A DNA stretch of 64,000 bases from Rhodococcoides fascians NBRC 12155 = LMG 3623 (GTDB taxonomy: Bacteria; Actinomycetota; Actinomycetes; Mycobacteriales; Mycobacteriaceae): contig NZ_BCWW01000001.1 in assembly GCF_001894785.1 (NCBI RefSeq), positions 310,001-374,000 on the forward strand, in the 5' to 3' direction. A model generated the notes under the pieces. That model saw only the letters and a program-made list of their open reading frames with translations. It was not told the origin of the DNA and ran no database searches. The position numbers were made by a program, and so were the translations under genes. Below, one piece after another: positions 1-7,538 of this stretch. Numbering within the stretch: the first letter of the stretch is position 1; each line of letters begins with the position of its first letter.

Positions 1-214
1 GTTCGATCCGACGTGGACCGCGCCCAGCGGAGGCCACCGCGTCGCGCTGGCATTCGACTGCGGCACGGCCGCCGGAGTCGATGCCGCGTGGGCCGCAGTG
101 ACCGACGCGGGGTACACAGGGCACCTGCAGCCGTGGGATGCGTTCTGGGGGCAGCGTTATGCCGTCGTGCACGATCCCGACGGCACCACCGTCGATCTGT
201 ACGCGAACGTGTGA
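1..214 (+). CDS. VOC (glyoxalase-fold) protein, 3' part only
   Basis: The window opens inside this gene; the frame begins at base 2 and stops with TGA at 212-214. About 70 C-terminal residues are visible. The end reads as a typical VOC module: a strand-rich stretch, then YAVVHDPDGTTVDLYANV, where the D-P-D-G turn and the terminal V-D-L are the usual last beta-strand of bleomycin-resistance/glyoxalase folds. Substrate cannot be told. It converges tail-to-tail, 4 bp apart, with a second VOC gene. Confidence 0.75.
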   Translation, partial: FDPTWTAPSGGHRVALAFDCGTAAGVDAAWAAVTDAGYTGHLQPWDAFWGQRYAVVHDPDGTTVDLYANV

Positions 215-218
215 CCGG

Positions 219-611
219 TCAGCTCACCGGAGCGATGATCTGAATCAGGTTGCCGCAGGTGTCGTCGAACACGGCGGTGATCACCGGGCCCATCTCGGTG
301 GGCTCCTGAGTGAACCTGACACCCAGTCCGACAAGCCGATCGTGTTCGGCTGCAACGTCTTCGACGGCGAACTGGGTGAACGGAATGCCGTCGGTGAACA
401 GTGCCGTCTTGAACGGGCCGGTTGCCGGATGGCCGCTGGGCTCGAGCAGTAGCTCGGTGCCCTCCGGCTCCTGAGGAGATACGACCGTGAGCCAGCGATC
501 TGTTCCGCCCATGGGAATGTCGTGCTTGACCACGAAGCCCAGTACGTCGGTGTAGAACGCCAGTGCCTTGTCTTGATCGTCGACGAACACACTGGTGATG
601 TTGATTCTCAT
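219..611 (-). CDS. VOC family protein
   Basis: A complete 130-residue single-module VOC protein. It starts MRINITSVFVDDQDKALAFY, the classic beta-1/helix entry of glyoxalase/bleomycin-resistance proteins, and ends with the D-x-x-GN-x-I-x-I strand (DTCGNLIQIIAP). The ATG at 609-611 overlaps the stop of the upstream DinB gene by 4 bp (ATGA), so the two are translationally coupled and probably act together in small-molecule detoxification. The Glu and His metal ligands of true glyoxalases are not all obvious, so the reaction is unknown. Confidence 0.85.
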   Translation of the reverse strand: MRINITSVFVDDQDKALAFYTDVLGFVVKHDIPMGGTDRWLTVVSPQEPEGTELLLEPSGHPATGPFKTALFTDGIPFTQFAVEDVAAEHDRLVGLGVRFTQEPTEMGPVITAVFDDTCGNLIQIIAPVS

Positions 612-1129
612 TGCGGCCCCTCGCCTGTGGGCCCGCCGGTCAGTTCGACGGCGACGTCGAGGTGGCCGAGATGGCGGGCGTATTCCTGCAGTACATGAAA
701 GCAGATCCAGATCAGGGTGGGCTGTTCTTCGGTGAATCGTCCACCCAGGGTGGCCACGTCGTCCATGCGATGAGACCGCAGCACCTGCTCGGTCAGTCGA
801 GCGCCGTCGTCGAGGCGCGCGAGCAATGCCGCCGCCGGCACGTCGGTCGGCACATGCCAGGATCCGTCCTTCTTGTCCCCCCACGGATCGTCGACGGCGC
901 GCCCGAGGAACCCCCAGACGAACCAGCGCTGTTCCATGTACACAAGATGGATGAGCATCTCGAGGGGAGTCCACTGCGACGGCACAGCCGACGTGGCCAG
1001 CGCGTCGTCACTTAACGCGGCGATCCGCCGGGCGAGCTCACCGCGGTAGAAGCGGAGGTACTCGACGAACAGGTCGGCGGGATCGGACAAGGAGGACTCG
1101 GGCTCCGGGAACGTCGTCAGCTGTGCCAT
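608..1129 (-). CDS. DinB/DUF664 family protein
   Basis: A 173-residue protein of the DinB/DUF664 four-helix bundle family, putative metal-dependent thiol transferases or maleylpyruvate-isomerase-like enzymes. Seen in the sequence: His in MLIHLVYMEQRWF (about residue 61) and HVLQEYARHLGHLD (about 145-158), the spaced His residues that bind metal in this fold. The ATG at 1129 has GAAGGA 4 nt upstream. An in-frame ATG at 1165 would add 12 residues but has weaker spacing. Coupled to the downstream VOC gene by an ATGA overlap. Family assignment is firm; substrate is unknown. Confidence 0.8.
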   Translation of the reverse strand: MAQLTTFPEPESSLSDPADLFVEYLRFYRGELARRIAALSDDALATSAVPSQWTPLEMLIHLVYMEQRWFVWGFLGRAVDDPWGDKKDGSWHVPTDVPAAALLARLDDGARLTEQVLRSHRMDDVATLGGRFTEEQPTLIWICFHVLQEYARHLGHLDVAVELTGGPTGEGPQ

Positions 1130-1251
1130 GGGTCCTTCGTATCGGGTGGTGGGCTGCGTGTCCATTCTGTGGATGCGAAATCGGGATGAGGGCCGCGATC
1201 GAGAATTGTGGACACTCAGCTCACTGCTCGCGCTCCGTCGGCGCGGCAGAC

Positions 1252-1878
1252 TCAGCCGAACAACAGCAGCGCGGCCAGGGTGAGCATCATGATTCCGATA
1301 CCGAGATCGAGGACCCGCCACGCCGTCGGCCGCGCGAACAGGGGGCTGAGCACGCGCGATCCGTATCCGAGAGCGGTGAACCAGAGCACGCTGCCCAGCA
1401 CGGCACCGAGGGCGAACCACCACCGAAGCTCGCCCGGCTGCCGGTTACCGATGGACCCGAGAAATACGACGGTATCGAGGTAGACGTGCGGGTTGAGCCA
1501 CGTCAACGCGAGACACGTTGCGACAGCGGCGATCAGCGAGCCCCCACCGCCGCCGTCGGTGGTCATCGCCGCTGGGGTGCGGGCGCGGTTCAGCGCCATC
1601 ACTCCGTAGACGAAGAGGAACAGCGCTCCGAGCACGGTGACGACGCGTAACGCCAGCGGAAACCGGTCCACGAGGACGCCGATGCCCGCCACCCCGGCGA
1701 CGATCAGCACGGCGTCGGACAGCGCGCACACCGCAACCACCGGGAACACATGGGTGCGTTGCAGGCCCTTGCGCAGGACGAACGCGTTCTGCGCACCGAT
1801 GGCGACGATAAGGGACAGGCCGACTCCCAATCCGGTCAACGTCGATTGTGCTGCGGCAAGCGAGGTCATGCTGTTCAC
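1252..1878 (-). CDS. lysE: LysE/ArgO-type amino-acid exporter
   Basis: A 208-residue inner-membrane protein with about six hydrophobic segments and the LysE family signature near the N-terminus (GLSLIVAIGAQNAFVLRKGL, residues 16-35). LysE/ArgO proteins export excess L-lysine and L-arginine by proton antiport. The gene diverges from a LysG/ArgP-type regulator 66 bp away, the classical lysE-lysG arrangement in which LysG with bound lysine activates lysE. No Shine-Dalgarno is seen before the GTG at 1878 or the ATG at 1869, so a leaderless start is likely. Lysine catabolic genes follow within 3 kb. Confidence 0.9.
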   Translation of the reverse strand: MNSMTSLAAAQSTLTGLGVGLSLIVAIGAQNAFVLRKGLQRTHVFPVVAVCALSDAVLIVAGVAGIGVLVDRFPLALRVVTVLGALFLFVYGVMALNRARTPAAMTTDGGGGGSLIAAVATCLALTWLNPHVYLDTVVFLGSIGNRQPGELRWWFALGAVLGSVLWFTALGYGSRVLSPLFARPTAWRVLDLGIGIMMLTLAALLLFG

Positions 1879-1944
1879 GCTAGGAGGCGACCAGCATTAG
1901 AGCCAGCGAATGTTTTTCACCATCGGTAAGTGTAACTTCATATT

Positions 1945-2799
1945 GTGGAGATCGAGCAGCTCAGAGCGCTGACAGCAGTAGTCGACGGTGGAACTTTCGA
2001 GGCTGCCGCACGTGCATTGCATGTGACCCCGTCGGCAGTAAGCCAGAGAATCAAGTCGCTCGAAGCGTCGTTGGGGCGCACCCTGGTGCAGCGGACGAAA
2101 CCGGTGGTGGCCACCCAGTCGGGTGCCGCGGTACTACGCCTGGCTCGTCAGATCGATACGCTCACGGATCAGACGAGGGCCGAGCTCAACGACGACGGCG
2201 TCTCGGCCCCCATTTCGATTGCCGTCAATGCCGATTCGATGGCGACGTGGGTGCTGCCTGCGCTCGCGCCACTCGCCGGTACGACGACCTTCGATCTGCA
2301 TCGTCAGGACCAGGACCGCACGGCCCAGCTCCTGCACGACGGAATCGTCTCTGCTGCAATCACATCGGTGTCCGAACCGGTCCGTGGGTGTACCGTCCGA
2401 TCCCTCGGCGCCATGCGCTACCGGCCGTCGGCAACCGAAAAGTTCATCGAGCGATGGTTCGGTGCCGGCACGACGATCGAGGCACTGAGCACCGCACCGG
2501 TGGTGGTGTTCGATGCCGACGACCGATTGCAGGACAACTACTTACGGCACCGAGGCGTCGATTCGCATACTCCGCCCCGTCACCTCGTCCCGGCGTCCTC
2601 GGACTACGCCCGGGCGGTGGAACTCGGCTTCGGCTGGGGAATGATCCCGGACCTCCAGGACTGTGACTCGCTGACGTGCTTCGACGCCGACGGCATCGAA
2701 GACGTTCAGCTGTACTGGCAGCAGTGGTCGCTGTCGTCGCCTGCACTGCAGCGAGCGGCCGACGCCGTCGCAGCCGCGGCAGCGACCGTGCTGCGGTGA
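1945..2799 (+). CDS. lysG: LysR-type regulator of lysE (LysG/ArgP family)
   Basis: A 284-residue LysR-type regulator. The winged HTH occupies residues 2-60 (FEAAARALHVTPSAVSQRIKSLE), followed by a linker helix and a two-lobed effector domain. It belongs to the LysG/ArgP/IciA subfamily, which senses lysine or arginine and switches on the adjacent exporter; the divergent lysE supports this. The start is a GTG at 1945 without a ribosome-binding site, right after an AT-rich stretch, consistent with a leaderless transcript. Its stop lies 1 bp from the end of the opposing small gene. Confidence 0.9.
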   Translation: MEIEQLRALTAVVDGGTFEAAARALHVTPSAVSQRIKSLEASLGRTLVQRTKPVVATQSGAAVLRLARQIDTLTDQTRAELNDDGVSAPISIAVNADSMATWVLPALAPLAGTTTFDLHRQDQDRTAQLLHDGIVSAAITSVSEPVRGCTVRSLGAMRYRPSATEKFIERWFGAGTTIEALSTAPVVVFDADDRLQDNYLRHRGVDSHTPPRHLVPASSDYARAVELGFGWGMIPDLQDCDSLTCFDADGIEDVQLYWQQWSLSSPALQRAADAVAAAAATVLR

Positions 2800-2800
2800 G

Positions 2801-3205
2801 TCACGCCGGACTGTCGTTCGGAACGATGTCGGGCTGCCCATCGCCGACGGGATCGAGAATCGCCGCCGCGCGGGCACCCCACCGCTCGTGCGCCGATTGA
2901 CGAGACATGCCGACCGCCTGGCCGATGATCGCCCACGTCGCACCCTGAACGCGCAGCACCACAACGGTTTCGATGCCGTCGAGCCCCGCCGCCAGTTGCA
3001 CACGAAGACTCAACAGATGCCACGCGAGGCTCCGTCGTGCAGGCAGGTCGGTCGACTGCTCTGCCTCCCATTCCGGTGTGCCCGGCAGTGGGCCGGTGCC
3101 GATGATCTCGTCGGCAATGCGACCGGCCTCGGTGGCTGCGGCCGTCACGACCGCCCGTGTTGCCGCAGTGATGTCGGCCTCGGCGGCCAGCTCGATCGGA
3201 TCCAT
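2801..3205 (-). CDS. Small HTH-like protein of unknown function
   Basis: 134 residues, unrecognised as a named family. The N-terminal two thirds are Ala-rich helices. Residues 88-112 (TWAIIGQAVGMSRQSAHERWG) read as a helix-turn-helix: a sigma-like A-x-x-x-G-x-S-x-x-A/T-x-x pattern. A strong AGGAGG precedes the ATG. Immediately upstream lie two nearly identical palindromes (3219-3270), so the protein may bind its own promoter. It sits between lysG and the lysine aminotransferase gene, which suggests, without proof, a role in the lysine module. Confidence 0.7.
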   Translation of the reverse strand: MDPIELAAEADITAATRAVVTAAATEAGRIADEIIGTGPLPGTPEWEAEQSTDLPARRSLAWHLLSLRVQLAAGLDGIETVVVLRVQGATWAIIGQAVGMSRQSAHERWGARAAAILDPVGDGQPDIVPNDSPA

Positions 3206-3218
3206 GATCCACCTCCTG

Positions 3219-3270
3219 TGTCAGGTTTATCCTGACAGAAGGCTGCGGCTGATGTCAAGGATTACCTGAC
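3219..3270 (-). promoter_or_regulatory. Two tandem palindromic operator candidates
   Basis: 3219-3237 is a perfect dyad: TGTCAGG, 5 nt, CCTGACA. 3254-3270 repeats it imperfectly (GTCAAGG, 3 nt, CCTGAC). Start-to-start distance is 34 bp, close to three helical turns, as expected for cooperative dimer binding. They lie 14 bp upstream of the small HTH-like gene's start. Autoregulation is inferred. Confidence 0.6.
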
Positions 3271-3278
3271 GCGGTGGG

Positions 3279-4619
3279 TCAGAGCCGATTCAACACCCGA
3301 TCGATGGACTCGATTGCCTGTGTCAGTTCGGCTTCGGTGACCGTCAGTGCCGGCCGGAATCGCACTGCCGCGTCGCCGCAGCCCAACGCGAGTACGTGCT
3401 CCTCGGTGCGCAACAGTTCGATCACTCGGTCGCGGGTCGTAGCGTCGGGCAGGGAGAAGGCGCACATGAGTCCGCGTCCACGAACCTCGGTGACCATCGC
3501 ATGTCGAGTTGCCAACTCCTGCAACTGCTTCAGCAGCACTGTTCCGAGTCGGCCGGCGCGTTCGATGAGGTTCTCGGCTTCGACGACCTCCAATATTTTA
3601 CGCGACCGCACCATGTCGGTGAGGCTGCCACCCCACGTCGAGTTGATTCTGGAGCTGACCGCGAACACGTGGTCGTCGATGTCGTCGACGCGACCGCCCG
3701 CCATCACGCCGCAGACCTGGACCTTCTTACCGAAGGCGACCACATCCGGGACGACGTCGAGCTGCTGGAAAGCCCATGCGGTGCCGGTCATTCCGGCTCC
3801 GGTCTGCACCTCGTCCATGACGAACAGTGCGTCGAACTCGTGGCAGAGTGCGCGCAGCTTCTGCAGGAAGCGGGGGCGGAAGTGGTGATCCCCGCCCTCG
3901 CCCTGGATGGGTTCGATGATGGCGCAGGCGATGTCGTGCGGATTGGCTTCGAAGGCCAGCCGCGCGGCCGTCAACGATGCGTCTTCGAGCTCGTCCATGT
4001 TCGCGTCGGATCTGATGAACGGGGACGGAATTCGGGGCCAGTCGAATTTCGGGAAGCGTGCGACCTTGTTCGGGTCGGTGTTGGTGAGGGACATCGTGTA
4101 CCCGGAGCGCCCGTGGAATGCGTGCTCGAAGTGCATCACCTGCGAGCCCAGGGACGGATCGATGCCCTTGCGCTCGTTCCACCGGGACTTCCAGTCGAAT
4201 GCCACCTTCAATGCGTTCTCCACTGCCAATGCACCGCCCTCGACGAAGAACAGGTGCGGTAGCCGAGCATCGCCCAGCACCCGGGCGAACGTGTCGACGA
4301 AGCGTGCCATCGGCACGGTGTAGATGTCGGAGTTGCTGGGTTTGTTCATCGCCGCCTGCAGCAGGTCGGCCCGGAAATCCGGATCGTCGGTCAGGGCGGG
4401 GTGGTTCATACCCAGGGCATTGGACGCGAAGAAGGTGAACAGATCCAGGTAGCGGGTGCCGTCTCGGGCGTCGACCAGGGTGGACCCGGTGGAGGCGTCC
4501 AGGTCCAGGACCAGCTCGAAACCGTCGGCCAATAGGTGTTCACCGATCACGCCGCGGGCGGTCGAGGCGTCGATGGGCACTCCGGTGCGCTGTAATACTT
4601 GCGTCATGATGACGAACAT
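3279..4619 (-). CDS. lat: L-lysine 6-aminotransferase
   Basis: A 446-residue PLP fold-type I aminotransferase, close in sequence pattern to mycobacterial Lat (Rv3290c). It moves the epsilon-amino group of L-lysine to 2-oxoglutarate, giving 2-aminoadipate semialdehyde (cyclising to piperideine-6-carboxylate) and glutamate. Visible family stretches, numbered from the second ATG: LDLFTFFASNALGMNHP (54-70), FVEGGALAVENALKVAFDWK (121-140), IIEPIQGEGGDHHFRP, FVMDEVQTG (262-270) and the PLP-lysine region FGKKVQVCG (292-300). Two in-frame ATGs (4619, 4607) lack a Shine-Dalgarno; the first lies just after an AT-rich -10-like sequence. The gene diverges from the next pathway enzyme. No lrp gene is adjacent, unlike in mycobacteria. 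Confidence 0.93.
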   Translation of the reverse strand: MFVIMTQVLQRTGVPIDASTARGVIGEHLLADGFELVLDLDASTGSTLVDARDGTRYLDLFTFFASNALGMNHPALTDDPDFRADLLQAAMNKPSNSDIYTVPMARFVDTFARVLGDARLPHLFFVEGGALAVENALKVAFDWKSRWNERKGIDPSLGSQVMHFEHAFHGRSGYTMSLTNTDPNKVARFPKFDWPRIPSPFIRSDANMDELEDASLTAARLAFEANPHDIACAIIEPIQGEGGDHHFRPRFLQKLRALCHEFDALFVMDEVQTGAGMTGTAWAFQQLDVVPDVVAFGKKVQVCGVMAGGRVDDIDDHVFAVSSRINSTWGGSLTDMVRSRKILEVVEAENLIERAGRLGTVLLKQLQELATRHAMVTEVRGRGLMCAFSLPDATTRDRVIELLRTEEHVLALGCGDAAVRFRPALTVTEAELTQAIESIDRVLNRL

Positions 4620-4676
4620 ACGCGTTAATATTCCGTAAGCAAGACATTTAGACAGGAAATAATACGGTTGTAACCC

Positions 4677-4701
4677 CCGTCGGTAGGCTTATCTCCGACG
4701 G
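4677..4701 (+). promoter_or_regulatory. Dyad in the lat/dehydrogenase intergenic region
   Basis: A perfect 7-bp inverted repeat (CCGTCGG, 11 nt, CCGACGG) lies 30 bp before the dehydrogenase ATG, downstream of a conspicuously AT-rich stretch (4620-4670) that probably holds both divergent promoters. It could be a regulator site or a 5'-leader hairpin; which one is unresolved. Confidence 0.45.
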
Positions 4702-4731
4702 TTCGATTCTCTCCACGGAAGGTGTACGCGC

Positions 4732-6267
4732 ATGTCTGCATCCATCACCCACGACGAGCTGAGTGTGCGTACGCGCGCCATTCTCGACCGGCTGGGTGCG
4801 ACGATCGCGCTCGACGTGCCGGCCGGTCCCGACGCGATCACCGCGAGATCGCCGATCACCGGCGGAAATCTGGCGTCGCTGGCATCGACCTCTGCCGCAG
4901 ACGTCGACGGTGTCATCGCGGACGCAGCTGCGGCGTTCGTCTCGTGGTCGCAGGTGCCGGCACCGGCGCGGGGTCAGGTGATCCGAGAACTCGGGGAACT
5001 GCTGCGTACGCACAAGGAGGACCTCGGCGCCCTGGTCTCCATCGAGGCCGGAAAGATCGTCTCCGAGGGGCTCGGGGAAGTGCAGGAGATGATCGACATC
5101 TGCGACTTCGCCGTCGGCCTGTCACGTCAGCTGTACGGCAACACCATTGCCACCGAACGCCCCGGGCATCGCATGATGGAGCAGTGGCATCCGCTCGGTG
5201 TCGTCGGCGTCATCACGGCGTTCAATTTCCCTGTCGCGGTGTGGAGTTGGAACACGGCGTTGGCGTTGGTGGCGGGCGACACCGTCATCTGGAAGCCGTC
5301 GGAGAAGACCCCGCTGACTGCCGTCGGCGTGCAGGCTCTGTTCGAGCGTGCTGCTGCCGCTGCAGGTGTCGATCCCAAGATCGCTCAGTTGGTGATCGGG
5401 GACCGAGCGTCCGGTGAAGCGCTGGTGGATGATTCGCGTGTTGCTCTGGTGTCGGCAACCGGTTCGACCAGGATGGGCAAGGCTGTTGCGCCGCGGGTTG
5501 CGCAGCGATTCGGGCGCGTGCTGCTCGAACTCGGCGGCAACAACGCGGCGATCGTGACGCCGTCGGCAGACCTCGATCTCACGACGCGCGGGCTGGTGTT
5601 CTCGGCTGCGGGTACGGCCGGTCAGCGGTGCACCTCGCTCCGACGCGTCATCGCGCATTCCTCGGTTGCGGACGAACTGGTGGCCAAGTTGGTCTCGGCG
5701 TACGAGACTCTGTCCATCGGATCTCCCTTGGAGAGCGACACTTTGGTGGGACCGCTCATCGACGCGGGCGCGTTCGCCGGCTATCAGAAGGCGCTCGAGG
5801 CCGCCAAGTCCGACGGTGGAACGGTGGTGGTCGGCGGTGAGCGCGTGAATGTCGTCGACGAGTATTCGTACTACGTGCAGCCCGCGATCGTGACGATGCT
5901 CGCCCAGACCGACATCGTCAGGCACGAGACGTTCGCGCCCATCCTGTACGTGCTCACCTACGACACCCTCGACGAGGCCATAGCCCTGCACAACGATGTG
6001 CCGCAGGGACTTTCGTCGTCGATCTTCACTACCGACCTGCGTGAAGCGGAACGTTTTCTGTCGGCTGCGGGATCGGACTGCGGCATCGCGAACGTCAACA
6101 TCGGTCCCTCCGGTGCCGAGATCGGCGGTGCTTTCGGCGGCGAGAAGGAAACCGGTGGCGGACGCGAATCAGGTTCGGACGCATGGAAGGCCTACATGCG
6201 TCGGGCGACGAACACGGTCAACTATTCCAACGAACTGCCCCTGGCGCAGGGAGTGAAATTCGGCTGA
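4732..6267 (+). CDS. 2-Aminoadipate semialdehyde / piperideine-6-carboxylate dehydrogenase (ALDH7-like)
   Basis: A 511-residue NAD(P)-dependent aldehyde dehydrogenase. General base Glu266 is in ELGGNNA and nucleophile Cys300 in GQRCTS. The FNFPVAVW and PSEKTPLT stretches, and the GEKETGGGRESGSDAWK C-terminal region, are typical of ALDH7/AmaB enzymes, which oxidise 2-aminoadipate semialdehyde to L-2-aminoadipate. It diverges from lat and would complete the two-step lysine-to-aminoadipate route. ATG at 4732 preceded by GGAAGGT. Substrate is assigned from family pattern plus context. Confidence 0.9.
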   Translation: MSASITHDELSVRTRAILDRLGATIALDVPAGPDAITARSPITGGNLASLASTSAADVDGVIADAAAAFVSWSQVPAPARGQVIRELGELLRTHKEDLGALVSIEAGKIVSEGLGEVQEMIDICDFAVGLSRQLYGNTIATERPGHRMMEQWHPLGVVGVITAFNFPVAVWSWNTALALVAGDTVIWKPSEKTPLTAVGVQALFERAAAAAGVDPKIAQLVIGDRASGEALVDDSRVALVSATGSTRMGKAVAPRVAQRFGRVLLELGGNNAAIVTPSADLDLTTRGLVFSAAGTAGQRCTSLRRVIAHSSVADELVAKLVSAYETLSIGSPLESDTLVGPLIDAGAFAGYQKALEAAKSDGGTVVVGGERVNVVDEYSYYVQPAIVTMLAQTDIVRHETFAPILYVLTYDTLDEAIALHNDVPQGLSSSIFTTDLREAERFLSAAGSDCGIANVNIGPSGAEIGGAFGGEKETGGGRESGSDAWKAYMRRATNTVNYSNELPLAQGVKFG

Positions 6268-6271
6268 CGGC

Positions 6272-7516
6272 ATGATCGGCAGTATGAAAGTACTGTCGAT
6301 GCTCGTGGCCGGCTTCGTTCTCGGCTATGCCATCAGTGACATCGGCCCCATCGAGTCGCTGGTGAACAGCACTGCGGAATTCGGGTCGTTCTGGTCGGTT
6401 GTCAACGGGCTCACAGTCGTTGCCGTCGCTGCCTGTGGGACGGCGGTCTCCGCGGCCCGGGCCAGTGCGCCAACTGCGACCATTGTGGCGATGGCAGCGC
6501 TGCTCGTCGTGGTGTTCCAGACCGTCGGAATGGTGCCCGGGATGCTCGGGCACTGGGCCGCTGCAGTGGGCACCGGTGTGCTGCTGGGTGCGGCCGCGGT
6601 TTTGTCGGGACACCACCGTGGTGCACAGGCCGCCCTGGGTGTCTCGGTTGTGGGCGCCGGGCTGCTGGGTTGTTGGCTCGATGCGCTGTTGCAGGCGAAC
6701 GACGGTCCCGTCTTCGTCTGGGATGTGGTCGGTGCCGAGGACGATGTGGCGCCCGAGCGCGCGATCGTCATGGTGATCGCTGCAGTGGCCGCGGCAGTCA
6801 CGTTGTTCCTGGCACGCCATCACGAGGTGGTGCAGCCACCCGAGACCCCGCGGATTCTGCTCGTCGGCCTGTCGCTGCCCGTCGTGGCAAGCGTCCTGAG
6901 CTGGATTGCGGCAGATGCCGATACGCGGAGCGTCGAGTGGCTCGTTGCTCTCGTCGGTATGGCGGCTTCCGCGCTGCTGGCGTCGTTCCTACTTCCGGGG
7001 CGGGACGGACGGCTGCTGCTGGTGTTGTTCGCAGTGTCGGCGACGGCCCTGGGCACCTCCGGCTTCGCCGCAGGAGATGCCGTTCGGTTGTGCGCGAGCG
7101 CAGCACTGTTGGTCGTGGGAGCCGGGATCGGTTACCGGTGGCCGCAGCTGTACATCGGGCTGGGCGGCCTGTTCGTCATCGCTGCTACGAGCCTGACGGA
7201 AAACTACGTCGAGATTCCGATCGTCTCGCAGTTCGCTCTGCCGCTCGTTGCGGCCTATGTTCTGGTCTCCGCGCTGGCGACGTCGCCCGGATCTCTGGCG
7301 ATCTCACTGCCGGCGGTGTTCGTCATGGCGCTGCCCGTGACCGTGGTGTCCGCCGGCTACACACCGTCGTTGTCCATGGATGAATCGGTCATCTCACGCA
7401 CAAGCGAGCCCGACCACCTGGTGCTGTCGGTGGCCGGGCTCGTGGTTCTTGCTGTGGTGACGGGTGCCGCTGTTCTGCTGGCGCGTCGCTCACCCGTCGT
7501 GCGTGGAAACTCGTAG
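6272..7516 (+). CDS. Polytopic membrane protein, unknown function
   Basis: 414 residues, almost entirely hydrophobic with about 12 predicted membrane segments, rich in Ala/Val/Leu and with only short loops. The one clearly polar loop is near residues 370-385, before the last helix. Only 4 bp separate it from the dehydrogenase stop, so it is likely in the same transcript. I do not recognise the family; a transport or permease role would be guesswork. An in-frame ATG at 6284 is an equally good start. A strong terminator hairpin overlaps its last codons. Confidence 0.7.
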   Translation: MIGSMKVLSMLVAGFVLGYAISDIGPIESLVNSTAEFGSFWSVVNGLTVVAVAACGTAVSAARASAPTATIVAMAALLVVVFQTVGMVPGMLGHWAAAVGTGVLLGAAAVLSGHHRGAQAALGVSVVGAGLLGCWLDALLQANDGPVFVWDVVGAEDDVAPERAIVMVIAAVAAAVTLFLARHHEVVQPPETPRILLVGLSLPVVASVLSWIAADADTRSVEWLVALVGMAASALLASFLLPGRDGRLLLVLFAVSATALGTSGFAAGDAVRLCASAALLVVGAGIGYRWPQLYIGLGGLFVIAATSLTENYVEIPIVSQFALPLVAAYVLVSALATSPGSLAISLPAVFVMALPVTVVSAGYTPSLSMDESVISRTSEPDHLVLSVAGLVVLAVVTGAAVLLARRSPVVRGNS

Positions 7517-7534
7517 TGGGCTACGAGTTTCCAC
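7503..7534. terminator. Bidirectional hairpin terminator
   Basis: A perfect 14-bp stem (GTGGAAACTCGTAG and its complement) with a 4-nt loop, placed between two converging genes. The left arm overlaps the final codons and stop of the membrane protein. No long T-run, as usual for actinobacteria. Confidence 0.8.
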
Positions 7535-7538
7535 ACAC

